A DNA stretch of 64,000 bases, taken from assembly GCA_047621305.1 (NCBI GenBank), contig JBLHNB010000017.1, positions 1 through 64,000 on the forward strand. Reading direction: 5' to 3'. This DNA comes from Colwellia_A sp047621305 (GTDB taxonomy: Bacteria; Pseudomonadota; Gammaproteobacteria; Enterobacterales; Alteromonadaceae). Shown here piece after piece: positions 51,864 to 60,211 of the stretch. Each line of letters starts with the position of its first letter. The stretch's first letter is position 1. Position numbers and translations under genes: made by a program. The notes under the pieces were generated by a model. It had not been told where the DNA came from. It was given only the letters and a program-made list of their open reading frames with translations, and made no database searches.

Positions 51864-52949
51864 TTACAACTTAACTTCTTCACCCTCATTAAGAATATAG
51901 AGTTGAATATCAGATTTTAGTTCTTTATGCATGTGCAATAACCGCTGCAATGCTGAATGAGAACTATGGTCGCCCATTCGCCAACTTGAATTGCCATAGC
52001 CCCATGGGATCATCACTTTACAGTTAAGCTCTTTTGCAGCAGTTAAAGCATCCTCGGGTGTTGTATGTACATAACGATACCATTCACCGTCTTCTTTGTG
52101 ATAATAGGAGGCTATTGGCATCAAGCATATATCCATATCCCCGTAGCGTTCATTAATGTCTTTAAAGTGTTTGGAATAGCCCGTATCACCGGCAAAAAAT
52201 AATCGACGTCCTTGGTGTTCAACAACCCAGCCGCCCCAAAGTGTCGTATCATTATCCTCGTAAACATAAGGTACCCAAATTCTGCCACTAAAGTGATGTG
52301 CGGGTACAAAGTGAATATCGAGCTCGCCCAATGACTTAGTTGAAAACCAAGCCATTTCGTTAATTTTATAGCCACCTTTTGCAAAGTGCTCAGCAAAACC
52401 TAAGGGCGTAAAATAGTTAACATTGCTGCCGATGTTGGCAATATCATCTTTATTAAAATGATCATAGTGAATATGTGAGTACAAAACAGCATCAATGTCG
52501 TTTTGTTCAGCCGATGTTAGCCATGCTGGTTCTTGGCGATAAAAACCAGCACTTAGACGAAAAGCCCAATTTACTGGCCAATCAAATTGTCTACTCACAG
52601 GATCGAGTAAAAGCTTACTCCCATCAGGACCTTGAATATAAAAGCTGGCATGCCCTAACCAGCGAATAGAAAAATGGGTATTTAATATCGGCGGTGTCTG
52701 TTTACCAGTGAACTGGCAGGTTTCACTATTGTCAACGCACGCTATAACGTCTGAACTTGGATAACAGTTTTCACTACAGCTTTCAGGATAGTTTTTTTTA
52801 CCCGGATAGAGATTAGAAAAACGCTGTCGATCAGTCGAGTCTTTTTTATATTTTATAATCGAACGATCATCTTCAATGTGTTGGACTTCATTAGGTGTCA
52901 TACAAGCTGTAAGCAAACTTGCTAAGAAGGTTAATACAAACCACTTCAT
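51864..52949 (-). CDS. MBL-fold metallohydrolase, lipoprotein (RomA/NAPE-PLD-like)
   Basis: 361 residues. A lipobox LLTAC at Cys16 makes it a membrane-anchored envelope protein. The metallo-beta-lactamase motif is AVLYSHIHYDHFNKDD (HxHxDH), then VHFVPAHHFSGR, FFAGDTGYSKHF and IPWGYGNSSWRMGDH. The arrangement RWLGHASFYIQGPDGSKLLLDPV fits the RomA/N-acylphosphatidylethanolamine phospholipase D branch. Substrate likely a lipid or phosphodiester (inferred). Confidence 0.85.
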   Translation of the reverse strand: MKWFVLTFLASLLTACMTPNEVQHIEDDRSIIKYKKDSTDRQRFSNLYPGKKNYPESCSENCYPSSDVIACVDNSETCQFTGKQTPPILNTHFSIRWLGHASFYIQGPDGSKLLLDPVSRQFDWPVNWAFRLSAGFYRQEPAWLTSAEQNDIDAVLYSHIHYDHFNKDDIANIGSNVNYFTPLGFAEHFAKGGYKINEMAWFSTKSLGELDIHFVPAHHFSGRIWVPYVYEDNDTTLWGGWVVEHQGRRLFFAGDTGYSKHFKDINERYGDMDICLMPIASYYHKEDGEWYRYVHTTPEDALTAAKELNCKVMIPWGYGNSSWRMGDHSSHSALQRLLHMHKELKSDIQLYILNEGEEVKL

Positions 52950-53061
52950 TTAAATTTAATCCTTTGGGTAATTCTTATTTTTACATTAATTATCATACAC
53001 TTGAAAATAAACACACAGCTGACATGTCTAAGATAAGCAATCAGATAGTTTAGTGTAAAAA

Positions 53062-53499
53062 CTATAATTGGATTATTGCCAACATATCGTCATCATCTTC
53101 ATCCATACCCACTTCAATAAAACCAAAGCTCGCATAAAATGTTTTAGCTACTGGATTTTTAGGATGATAACAAATCTCTATTTCACATAATTCGTTTTTT
53201 TGCTTAATTTCATCGATAGCCAACTGCAAAGCTTGCCGTCCGACACCCTGCTGCTGAAATTTTTGATCGACCATAAAGCGCCAAATTGAACTTTTTATTG
53301 ATGTTTCCTCAACCCACATCAAGAAGCCAACAATATCTTCATTCAAAGTAATAGCACGGCACCTATACCCGTCGTTAAACTGAGCTTCAACCAAGGACCA
53401 CATATTACAAGCAACATAATCTTCCTGTTCTTTTAATACATCAAGATCGCATACCTGTGAATAGTTTTCCTTATTTATCTGACATAAAGATACGTTCAT
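53062..53499 (-). CDS. GNAT family acetyltransferase (spermidine/spermine N-acetyltransferase-like)
   Basis: 145 residues, cytoplasmic. Starts with NVSLCQINKENYSQVCDL; acetyl-CoA loop FMVDQKFQQQGVGRQAL; the strand-5/helix-4 region CEIEICYHPKNPVAKTFYASFGFIEVG is well conserved. A very acidic tail (DEDDDDML) ends it. ATG 53499 has a strong AAGGAA site. It starts 41 bases after the P-loop kinase stop, so the pair is an operon. Resembles the yhfO/BltD group, but the acceptor is unknown. Confidence 0.85.
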   Translation of the reverse strand: MNVSLCQINKENYSQVCDLDVLKEQEDYVACNMWSLVEAQFNDGYRCRAITLNEDIVGFLMWVEETSIKSSIWRFMVDQKFQQQGVGRQALQLAIDEIKQKNELCEIEICYHPKNPVAKTFYASFGFIEVGMDEDDDDMLAIIQL

Positions 53500-53540
53500 A
53501 TAATTCCTTAAAATTTCTTCTGAGCTGAACCTCAGCTTGA

Positions 53541-54089
53541 TCAATGACGATGTAACCACTCGCGGATATAATTTGAAATTACACCAATTGAATCAACATC
53601 TTCGATAACCAAGTCACTGTTTCGACGAACTTGTGCAACAGATTCAAGGTAAATATCTCGAAAATAATCTTCGTATTTGGCTAAATAAGTAGGGATTAGT
53701 TTAAGAGATTTTTCTGCATTTAAACTGATATTTCTCTTAACCAGCCGCGCCAGACAAATCTCTAACGGCAGATCAAGTAAAATAACTTTATCAATTAATG
53801 TCGACATCACTTCACGTTCTTTACCAAAAGGTTCTTCAATAAAAATATATGGGCTTTTTACTGTCCTTTTTAACTGTTTTAAAGCATCTGTAAATCTTGG
53901 TGTTTTAATCAATGAGGCATTAGCGCCATCTGCTAACCACTTTTTCATATCTTGAGGGTAAGTATCTTCGTCAACATAATCATCAAAAAATAGTGATGAA
54001 CAGTTAAGTTCTGTTGCGAGCTGCTTAATCAGCGTGGTTTTTCCACAGCCTGATGCGCCACTGATAGCGATAACTTGAGGTTTATTCAT
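53541..54089 (-). CDS. P-loop nucleoside-kinase-like ATPase
   Basis: 182 residues. Walker A is ISGASGCGKTTLIKQL at the N-terminus; FFDDYVDEDTYPQD, YIFIEEPFGKE and the C-terminal LDLPLEICLARLVKRN resemble the uridine-kinase and nucleoside-monophosphate-kinase layout. The LID-like Arg-rich segment is short. No characterised homologue is recognised, so a small-molecule kinase is the most that can be said. It is paired with the GNAT gene 41 bases downstream, suggesting sequential modification of the same compound (inferred). Confidence 0.75.
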   Translation of the reverse strand: MNKPQVIAISGASGCGKTTLIKQLATELNCSSLFFDDYVDEDTYPQDMKKWLADGANASLIKTPRFTDALKQLKRTVKSPYIFIEEPFGKEREVMSTLIDKVILLDLPLEICLARLVKRNISLNAEKSLKLIPTYLAKYEDYFRDIYLESVAQVRRNSDLVIEDVDSIGVISNYIREWLHRH

Positions 54090-54179
54090 GGTGTGTTAAC
54101 TAGGCTTATGATTAAATTAAATGACGGTCGTATAAGCTATATGAGGTGAATTGCTCTATTTTCAATTAAACGTTTAACA

Positions 54180-54392
54180 TTAAGGTGATAACAAGTCTTT
54201 AGGTTCATCTAAGTCACATTTTTTACAATTTAATTGATGACCTAACATCTCATCACGGCCTGCTACGCTAATAACCCAAGATCGGAGCATCCAAGGGGGA
54301 TTATGCCTGACATGCTGAAAATGACCACAGTGCAGTTGTGCAACCCAATCATGTTCTTCATCTTGATGATAACCAGTGATTTCTTGTTTCAT
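54180..54392 (-). CDS. DUF3565 protein (70 aa)
   Basis: 70 residues matching the pressure-regulated-protein-like DUF3565: ITGYHQDEEHDWVAQLHCGHFQHVRHNPPW, then LGHQLNCKKCDLDE. Conserved His and Cys residues (HCGHxQHVRHxPPW, CxxC) suggest a metal site. Function unknown; widespread in marine gammaproteobacteria. ATG 54392 is chosen because it matches the family start. Confidence 0.85.
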   Translation of the reverse strand: MKQEITGYHQDEEHDWVAQLHCGHFQHVRHNPPWMLRSWVISVAGRDEMLGHQLNCKKCDLDEPKDLLSP

Positions 54393-54518
54393 ATAAATTA
54401 AATAATTAAGAGTGAACAACGGGTAAGAAAGAATAGCCGCTAATAAAACGATTAGGCTATATTATCTCATCAGGACTAAACAATATAGCCGCATAGGCTT
54501 TGAATACAGTAGCCATTA

Positions 54519-57065
54519 TTATTGGCTACAATGATTTAATAAACGCTTGAATAAGGGAACACCCGCGACAATCACTTCGCTGCTATAGCTATTAATTGTA
54601 TTTAACTTATCTTCTAGCCTAGCTTTTAACTTGTTTTTTAATTTAGCCTCTAACTTATTGCTATCTGCTTGACTGAAGCTGTTTTTTGATAAGCAACGCA
54701 TTGTTATATCAAGAGCGACCGTATTAAAGACCTCAAGGCTTGTAACAAGTTCCGTGAGTGAATGCAGTTTTGAGTTTTTGCTGATCAACAAACGAAGTTT
54801 ACCCATATTCCCTTGCCATATTTGTAGTTTATTTTTAATTTTGATCAAAGCATGCTCATCACCGGCTTGATAATGTTGAAGCCACTGCGCCATCGTTATT
54901 AGTGTAAAACTCTCTACCGGTAAATAATCAACAAACAAATTTAATGGTGCTTGCTGGTGATAGAGACCCTGCTGAAACTTAATATGATGCCGAGTATAAT
55001 AATGCGCAGGTTCCAGTGCTTCAGCAAAGAGAAGTAACGCCGCTATATCCTTATTTTTTGTTGCTACTTTTACTTTGTTCTCTTGTCCTGCTTTATCCTC
55101 TTGTTCTATTTTCTTTATTTGGTTTTCTGTTTTTAGTAAAGAAAGAAAACCACTTTGCTGTTGCTGTTGATGAGCTAATCCGATGATATCAGCTGCGTAG
55201 TTATCCATGATGTTAAGTCGTCGATACATATCATCAACATCGGTTAACGCTTTGGCTGACCAGAAACGTTCAGCAATGGCGAATAATCTCGGCCATGTTC
55301 GTAGGTCTATATTACTCTCATCAACCATCTCACTCCACAGTGCTGCTTCACCACCTAAAATATTCTTAGCACTCAAACGATCAAGTTTAGGCAGTAAAGT
55401 TATTTTTGGCGGTAAAATTGACAAGCGTTTTTTCCCTTCAACGGGATATGGCGCATTGCCTATTAATATTTGCCCTGTTAAAGAATCCGCATTCGATAAA
55501 TCAAACGATGCTGACATTGGTCCCATCCATGTATCTACTTCAAACATGAATTGATGATTATCATCATCTGCAATGGTACTCATCATACGGATTTTTTTAT
55601 GATGATTGTTATTCAGTTTTAAATAGCCACTCGTTGTTTGGTCAGGCTCTTTTATCAGCGTTAAAGAGCCTTTTACCGCGCTACCTTTACGTCTGGGCAT
55701 AATAAACTGCCACGATTGCCACTGTGTCTTTTCGTTAAACTCTGGTGGTTGTGTTTCATCCGTATTAATTAATTCATTACGATAGTGGTATGACGTTGCT
55801 TGTGCTTGGTCGATGTAAAAACCGGTAGAGAGTAACCCTTGGTAACCTTGACTAGCAATCTGAGATAAAGACTCCAACCCTCGCCATGATTGCACCATAA
55901 TACTGTTAGGTAAATCAGCTTGAAAAACCTCATCCCACCCCATCATTTTTCGTTGATGTTTCGACAGTATTTTTAATACTTTTTCATTAAAAGCAACATG
56001 TAACTCTTCACTGTTATTGAGTTGATGTTCTTTCATAAAGGCTTGAATATCTGTACTTTCGTTCCACTGCAAAGGATGTATTTCATCCCCACCAATGTGT
56101 AAATAAGCATCTGGGAATATTTCAGTTAGTTCCTGTACCAGTGTATCAATAAAGTCATAAACCTTTGCATTACTAGGATCTAACAGTGGTTCAAATACGC
56201 CCCAATGGCGTTCCATCTGATAAAGTTCGTCTGGCTTACTGGTCAATTCAGGATAAGCAACGGCAATAGCTGACGCATGGCCTGGCACATCAAATTCAGG
56301 CACAACACGAATGCCCAATAAACTGGCGTATTCAACCACTGACGTCATTTCTACACGACTATAATACCAACCATCTGAGGCAAGTAGTTGTAGCTTTGGG
56401 TAGGCTATTGAGGCAAAACGCCAGCCTTGATCATCGGTTAGATGCCAGTGGAAAACATTTAACTTTGCCGCAGCCATACCGTCTAATTGACGCTTAATTG
56501 CAGCAATAGAAATAAAATGGCGCACACTATCAATTAACAACCCACGCCATTGAAAACGCGGTTTATCGATAATAGTTAATGTGGGTAATGTATTTAACTT
56601 AGCGTCATTGGCAATAAGTTGACTCAACGTTTCTAAACCATGTAAGGCACCAAAGTCGCTGCTTGCCATGATCTTAATTTTTTTATCATCAATATTTAAC
56701 TGATAACTTTCATCATCACCCAGCGCGGGTAAAATATAATCTGTATTATTATCGGTGACTATTACTTGTACTTCAGCGTTTTCAGCGATACTGAGCTCTA
56801 CTGACTTTAGCAACGAATTTTCATTATTCACTAAATAATTGTTAGTTAAGTGCGAATTAAAACGAGTTATTACGCTCTGTTGTCTTTTAATACTCATGCC
56901 TTTAAAAGAAATGAGAAGCTTTTCTTTCATGACAAATTGGCCCTCGTGTAATTGCACCGACTGAGGGTAAGGCATTAAGTTCAATGTTGTTTTTGCGAAT
57001 GTTAAGTTAGGTAAGCAAAAATAAAGTAGCAGAAAAGAAAAAGTGCAGATAAAAATCTTATTCAC
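54519..57065 (-). CDS. GH20 beta-N-acetylhexosaminidase, exported
   Basis: 848 residues. A Sec signal peptide (about 1-24, FLLLYFCLPNLTFA) sends it to the periplasm or outside. Residues about 25-165 form the GH20b domain. The barrel begins at PRFQWRGLLIDSVRHF (about 169), followed by HWHLTDDQGWR, EFDVPGHASA and the catalytic pair Asp327-Glu328 in HIGGDEIHP. ILGGEAALWSEMVDESN gives the late Trp. Retaining hexosaminidases of this kind release GlcNAc from chitooligosaccharides. The C-terminal 220 residues, with a Lys/Glu-rich insert, are not in minimal GH20s. It is the last gene of the oxidised-amino-sugar cluster, 99 bases from the kinase gene, and would release both GlcNAc and the terminal GlcNAc1A. 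Confidence 0.93.
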   Translation of the reverse strand: MNKIFICTFSFLLLYFCLPNLTFAKTTLNLMPYPQSVQLHEGQFVMKEKLLISFKGMSIKRQQSVITRFNSHLTNNYLVNNENSLLKSVELSIAENAEVQVIVTDNNTDYILPALGDDESYQLNIDDKKIKIMASSDFGALHGLETLSQLIANDAKLNTLPTLTIIDKPRFQWRGLLIDSVRHFISIAAIKRQLDGMAAAKLNVFHWHLTDDQGWRFASIAYPKLQLLASDGWYYSRVEMTSVVEYASLLGIRVVPEFDVPGHASAIAVAYPELTSKPDELYQMERHWGVFEPLLDPSNAKVYDFIDTLVQELTEIFPDAYLHIGGDEIHPLQWNESTDIQAFMKEHQLNNSEELHVAFNEKVLKILSKHQRKMMGWDEVFQADLPNSIMVQSWRGLESLSQIASQGYQGLLSTGFYIDQAQATSYHYRNELINTDETQPPEFNEKTQWQSWQFIMPRRKGSAVKGSLTLIKEPDQTTSGYLKLNNNHHKKIRMMSTIADDDNHQFMFEVDTWMGPMSASFDLSNADSLTGQILIGNAPYPVEGKKRLSILPPKITLLPKLDRLSAKNILGGEAALWSEMVDESNIDLRTWPRLFAIAERFWSAKALTDVDDMYRRLNIMDNYAADIIGLAHQQQQQSGFLSLLKTENQIKKIEQEDKAGQENKVKVATKNKDIAALLLFAEALEPAHYYTRHHIKFQQGLYHQQAPLNLFVDYLPVESFTLITMAQWLQHYQAGDEHALIKIKNKLQIWQGNMGKLRLLISKNSKLHSLTELVTSLEVFNTVALDITMRCLSKNSFSQADSNKLEAKLKNKLKARLEDKLNTINSYSSEVIVAGVPLFKRLLNHCSQ

Positions 57066-57095
57066 GTTAAGTACCTATAGTTAAAATTATGTGAT

Positions 57096-57137
57096 GTTGA
57101 AATTAAAAACTGAAAATTAAAAACTGAAACTAAAAAA
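57096..57137. repeat. 14-bp tandem repeat between kinase and GH20 genes
   Basis: Three slightly varied copies of CTGAAAATTAAAAA in tandem. Poly-A-rich; likely slippage. Confidence 0.7.
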
Positions 57138-57164
57138 CACGCCAAATACTGGCAGATAATTAGC

Positions 57165-58118
57165 TCAATCTGCGATCAAATCCGCCATTGAAGACTGAGG
57201 AATGATTGCCCCTGAAAATTGAATAACACGACCCGCCAATTGATGAGCAAACTGCGCTGCTTCTCTAATGTTATGAGCCGTTAAACGTTTAGCTAAATAC
57301 CCTGCGGCAAAAGCATCCCCGGCAGCACACGTATCGATAATATTGTTTGCCGACAAAGCGATACTAGCGATACTGTCAACGTAGTAAGGTTCGCCACTTT
57401 TTTGCAGTTTATTTTGAAAAACCAAACACGGTTTTTCCCCTTGTTTGATCACAACTTCTGGTACTTTCCAAGCTTGTATACGTTTTAAAATATCATCAAC
57501 ACACGTTTCACCGTATAAAGCATATTCATCTTCATCCGTTAAAAAAGCGATATCAGCCAACTGCATGGCTTGTTGGTAATAAGGCAATGCAAGCTCGCCT
57601 TGCCATAATATTTCACGATAATTATTATCAAAAATCACTTTGCCTCCCGCACGTTTATAAGCAGTTAAGCACTTAAAAAGGTAATCACGATCATCAATAC
57701 TTAAAATAGCTAGGCTAATGCCACTAAAATAAAAGTAATCACATTTTTTTTCAGTTAACGTTTCACAAAAAAGTTGATGTGGGTTTTGCAGATAATACTT
57801 TGCCGCACTATGGTCACGCTCGTAAACAAAGCTTCGCTCTCCTAGTGCGTTGGTATTAATACGATAACGCCCTGGGCATTTGCTTTTAATCTGCGTAACA
57901 AGTTTTGTATTTATGCCCTCAATTTGCCATGCTTTAAGTAAACGCTCACTGTTATCATCAATACCAAGGGCTGTTGCATAGGATACTTGCAACAATTCAC
58001 GCTGAGCTGTTCTTGCTAAATAAAGCGCGCTATTAAGAGAGTCGCCACCAAAATGTAGGTCATCGTCGTCGCTTTCTTCTAACATGCACTCACCAAAAAA
58101 AAGAATGTGGGTCATCAC
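57165..58118 (-). CDS. PfkB family sugar kinase, probably 2-keto-3-deoxygluconate kinase
   Basis: 317 residues. Start LFFGECMLEESDDDDLHFGGDSLNSALYLAR and the substrate-binding RYRINTNALGERSFVYERDHSAAKY match KdgK proteins. The PfkB end motif DTCAAGDAFAAGYLAKRL carries the catalytic Asp. Phosphorylation of KDG gives KDPG, which Eda (not in this window) splits to pyruvate and glyceraldehyde 3-phosphate. The ATG overlaps the stop of the symporter gene by four bases, so the two are translated together. Confidence 0.88.
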   Translation of the reverse strand: MMTHILFFGECMLEESDDDDLHFGGDSLNSALYLARTAQRELLQVSYATALGIDDNSERLLKAWQIEGINTKLVTQIKSKCPGRYRINTNALGERSFVYERDHSAAKYYLQNPHQLFCETLTEKKCDYFYFSGISLAILSIDDRDYLFKCLTAYKRAGGKVIFDNNYREILWQGELALPYYQQAMQLADIAFLTDEDEYALYGETCVDDILKRIQAWKVPEVVIKQGEKPCLVFQNKLQKSGEPYYVDSIASIALSANNIIDTCAAGDAFAAGYLAKRLTAHNIREAAQFAHQLAGRVIQFSGAIIPQSSMADLIAD

Positions 58119-59611
58119 GATGCCTGCTCTTCAACTAATATGGTATTTACCTGAGCCTGCGCACTAGCATCTTCCATTTCAGCACGCTCTTTCGCTAAAA
58201 TAGCTAAGGCTTGCTCGTTAGTGACCCTTGATTTTTTTGTCAATAAACTGGTCACTATACCAAATAGACTTGCACAAAAAACCGCTGGTATGACAGGGTT
58301 TCCCCAATAAGCGTTCAAGTTCACATCTAAGCTAATTATGGTAGCTGTGACCATACCAGTAATTAACGACGCAATCGCGCCTTGCCAGTTATATCTCGGC
58401 CAAAAACGACCTAATAAGCCACATACACATAACCCTGACATCAAAATAGCGATCATTTTGGTGATATAACTAATAATATTGTTAGATGCTAGAGCAAATA
58501 ATAAAGCAATACCGATCGTAAAAATTAAACTTAAGCGTGATAACCACACCACACGATCTGCTGCTGGCATGGCCCCTGTAAACAAATGATAAAGATCGCG
58601 CAATACCACACTCACCGCAGCAATCGCATCAGAACTGGCACTAGATAGCGTTGCAGAGATACCCGCAATAATGATTAATACCCCTAATGCCGTTGGCATC
58701 ACGTTTAATGCGATATGGGGAAATGCATACGCGGCGTTGTCTAGTTCGGCATTCATTGCATAAGCACTCATCCCAATAATCGCTGGAATAATTGAAAAGG
58801 CTAAATAAATAATCCCTGAATAAATAAATGACTTTCGAATAGAGCTAACATCACGACCTGAATATATGCGCTGCCTAAATGATGGTGTTGCCAAAATGCC
58901 TACCAATATCGCTAATGCTAATGAAATAGCCGGTAGAAGCCCTATTTTATCTACTGCAAAAAAAGACGTATTATCAATTGGTTGTGCATCAAGCATAGCT
59001 TGCCAGCCACCAACATAATCTACTGAAAATAATGCCATTAAGATGAAACCAGTAAATAATATCAAGGCTTGAATTGAGTCAGTCCACACGACCGCAGTAT
59101 AACCACCAATAACCACATAAATGGTAAAACTCAAGGCTATTAATAATTTGGCCGTTGTTGCATCTAAACCGGTTAACCACGCTAAATACATGCCGCCACC
59201 TAAAATATGAGCGCCTAACCAACCGATACTGGCAACATAAATAATACAAGCAATGACATTTCTAATATAAGGATGAGCGCCAACATAATAGGAAAGCTCT
59301 TCACTCATGGTCATAAATTTAAGTTTGCGAACTGGAGCAAATAACCAAGCAAGTAATAAAATACCAATCGCGCCGCCAATACCGTACAAAGTACCCGCCC
59401 AGCCATTTAAATAAGCAAAACCGACCGCCCCCATTGAGGAACCCGTGCCAACCATAGTCGCAACTGTAGTTCCCAAGGTTAATAGTAGCGGTAAACTTCG
59501 TCCTCCCAGTAGAAAGTCTTCACCGGACGTCTGCCGACGAGAAACAAACCAGCCGATAGCAATCATTGCTAACATGTAAGCAATAAAAGCCGCTAAAAAT
59601 GTATATTCCAT
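58115..59611 (-). CDS. SSS family sodium:solute symporter
   Basis: 498 residues with about 13 membrane helices and a C-terminal charged tail. First helix FLAAFIAYMLAMIAIGWFVS, RRQTSGEDFLLGGRSLPLLLTLGTTVATMVGTGSSMG and GGYTAVVWTDSIQALILF are SSS landmarks. The family covers sugar, amino-acid and vitamin importers; substrate is not readable. Its coupling to a KDG-type kinase and a deacetylase suggests N-acetylglucosaminate or another amino-sugar acid. A palindrome at 59689-59703 lies upstream. Confidence 0.9.
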   Translation of the reverse strand: MEYTFLAAFIAYMLAMIAIGWFVSRRQTSGEDFLLGGRSLPLLLTLGTTVATMVGTGSSMGAVGFAYLNGWAGTLYGIGGAIGILLLAWLFAPVRKLKFMTMSEELSYYVGAHPYIRNVIACIIYVASIGWLGAHILGGGMYLAWLTGLDATTAKLLIALSFTIYVVIGGYTAVVWTDSIQALILFTGFILMALFSVDYVGGWQAMLDAQPIDNTSFFAVDKIGLLPAISLALAILVGILATPSFRQRIYSGRDVSSIRKSFIYSGIIYLAFSIIPAIIGMSAYAMNAELDNAAYAFPHIALNVMPTALGVLIIIAGISATLSSASSDAIAAVSVVLRDLYHLFTGAMPAADRVVWLSRLSLIFTIGIALLFALASNNIISYITKMIAILMSGLCVCGLLGRFWPRYNWQGAIASLITGMVTATIISLDVNLNAYWGNPVIPAVFCASLFGIVTSLLTKKSRVTNEQALAILAKERAEMEDASAQAQVNTILVEEQAS

Positions 59612-59688
59612 AAGTTAACTCTTAGGTTATTTCATATTTTGGTGTTTTTGGGACTATTCTGGCCTGTTTTTGCTATATTTCAGGTGTA

Positions 59689-59703
59689 TTATAAACGTTA
59701 TAA
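59689..59703. promoter_or_regulatory. Palindrome upstream of the symporter gene, candidate operator
   Basis: TTATAAACGTTATAA, two TTATAA half-sites around ACG, lies 78 bases upstream of the symporter start. RpiR-family proteins bind short palindromes in such positions; the site has no direct evidence of binding. Confidence 0.4.
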
Positions 59704-59718
59704 AACAGTGACTCCGGG

Positions 59719-60105
59719 TTAAGGTGCTTTATAACACGTCACATCCACTTCAACTTTACAATCAACAACTAAGTCAGCAACCATACAAATTCGCGCAGGG
59801 GGATGTTCACCAAAAAAGTCTTTAAAGACTTTGTTAAATGATTGAAAATAACGAGAATCAGTTAAAACGACTTTAACATGAGCAACGTGCTCTAAGCCGT
59901 AGCCTGCTTCTGTCATGATCTCAATACAGTTTTCAATAGCAATGCGAGTTTGTTCGATAATACCGCCTTCGACGACTTCACCATCACGCATTGGCGTTTG
60001 CCCAGAAACCATTAACCAGCCACCTGCTTCAATTGCTCTTGAAAAAGGTAAATGTTGTCCACCCGTACCTGTACCGCCGCTGGCACCATGTCGTATAATT
60101 GTCAT
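59719..60105 (-). CDS. RidA family imine/enamine deaminase
   Basis: 128 residues. RidA hydrolyses reactive enamines/imines that PLP ammonia-lyases release, protecting other PLP enzymes. The fold shows HLPFSRAIEAGGWLMVSGQTPMRDG, GIIEQTRIAIENCIEIMTEAGYG and the catalytic Arg in HPPARICMVADL. The N-terminal start is Gly-rich (GASGGTGTGGQ). Placed between the deacetylase and symporter genes, it would act on the 2-amino-enoate intermediate of the glucosaminate lyase (inferred). Confidence 0.92.
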   Translation of the reverse strand: MTIIRHGASGGTGTGGQHLPFSRAIEAGGWLMVSGQTPMRDGEVVEGGIIEQTRIAIENCIEIMTEAGYGLEHVAHVKVVLTDSRYFQSFNKVFKDFFGEHPPARICMVADLVVDCKVEVDVTCYKAP

Positions 60106-60144
60106 TGTTCTTTCCCCTTCCCTTAAATTAAATGTTAAATGTTA

Positions 60145-60161
60145 AATAATGAGTCATAATT
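60145..60161. promoter_or_regulatory. Palindrome upstream of the RidA gene
   Basis: AATAATGAGTCATAATT has one mismatched pair around the central G. It lies 40 bases before the RidA start. Possible operator; the composition differs from the palindrome at 59689-59703. Confidence 0.3.
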
Positions 60162-60211
60162 TTTAATAGGTTTTTTTGATAAGCTTTTTTGGTAAGCTTT
60201 AGCTGAGTTCG

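Noticed and set aside
55207..55554. 115-codon plus-strand frame inside the GH20 gene
   Set aside because: Antisense to conserved GH20 sequence; Ser-rich product without homology signals.
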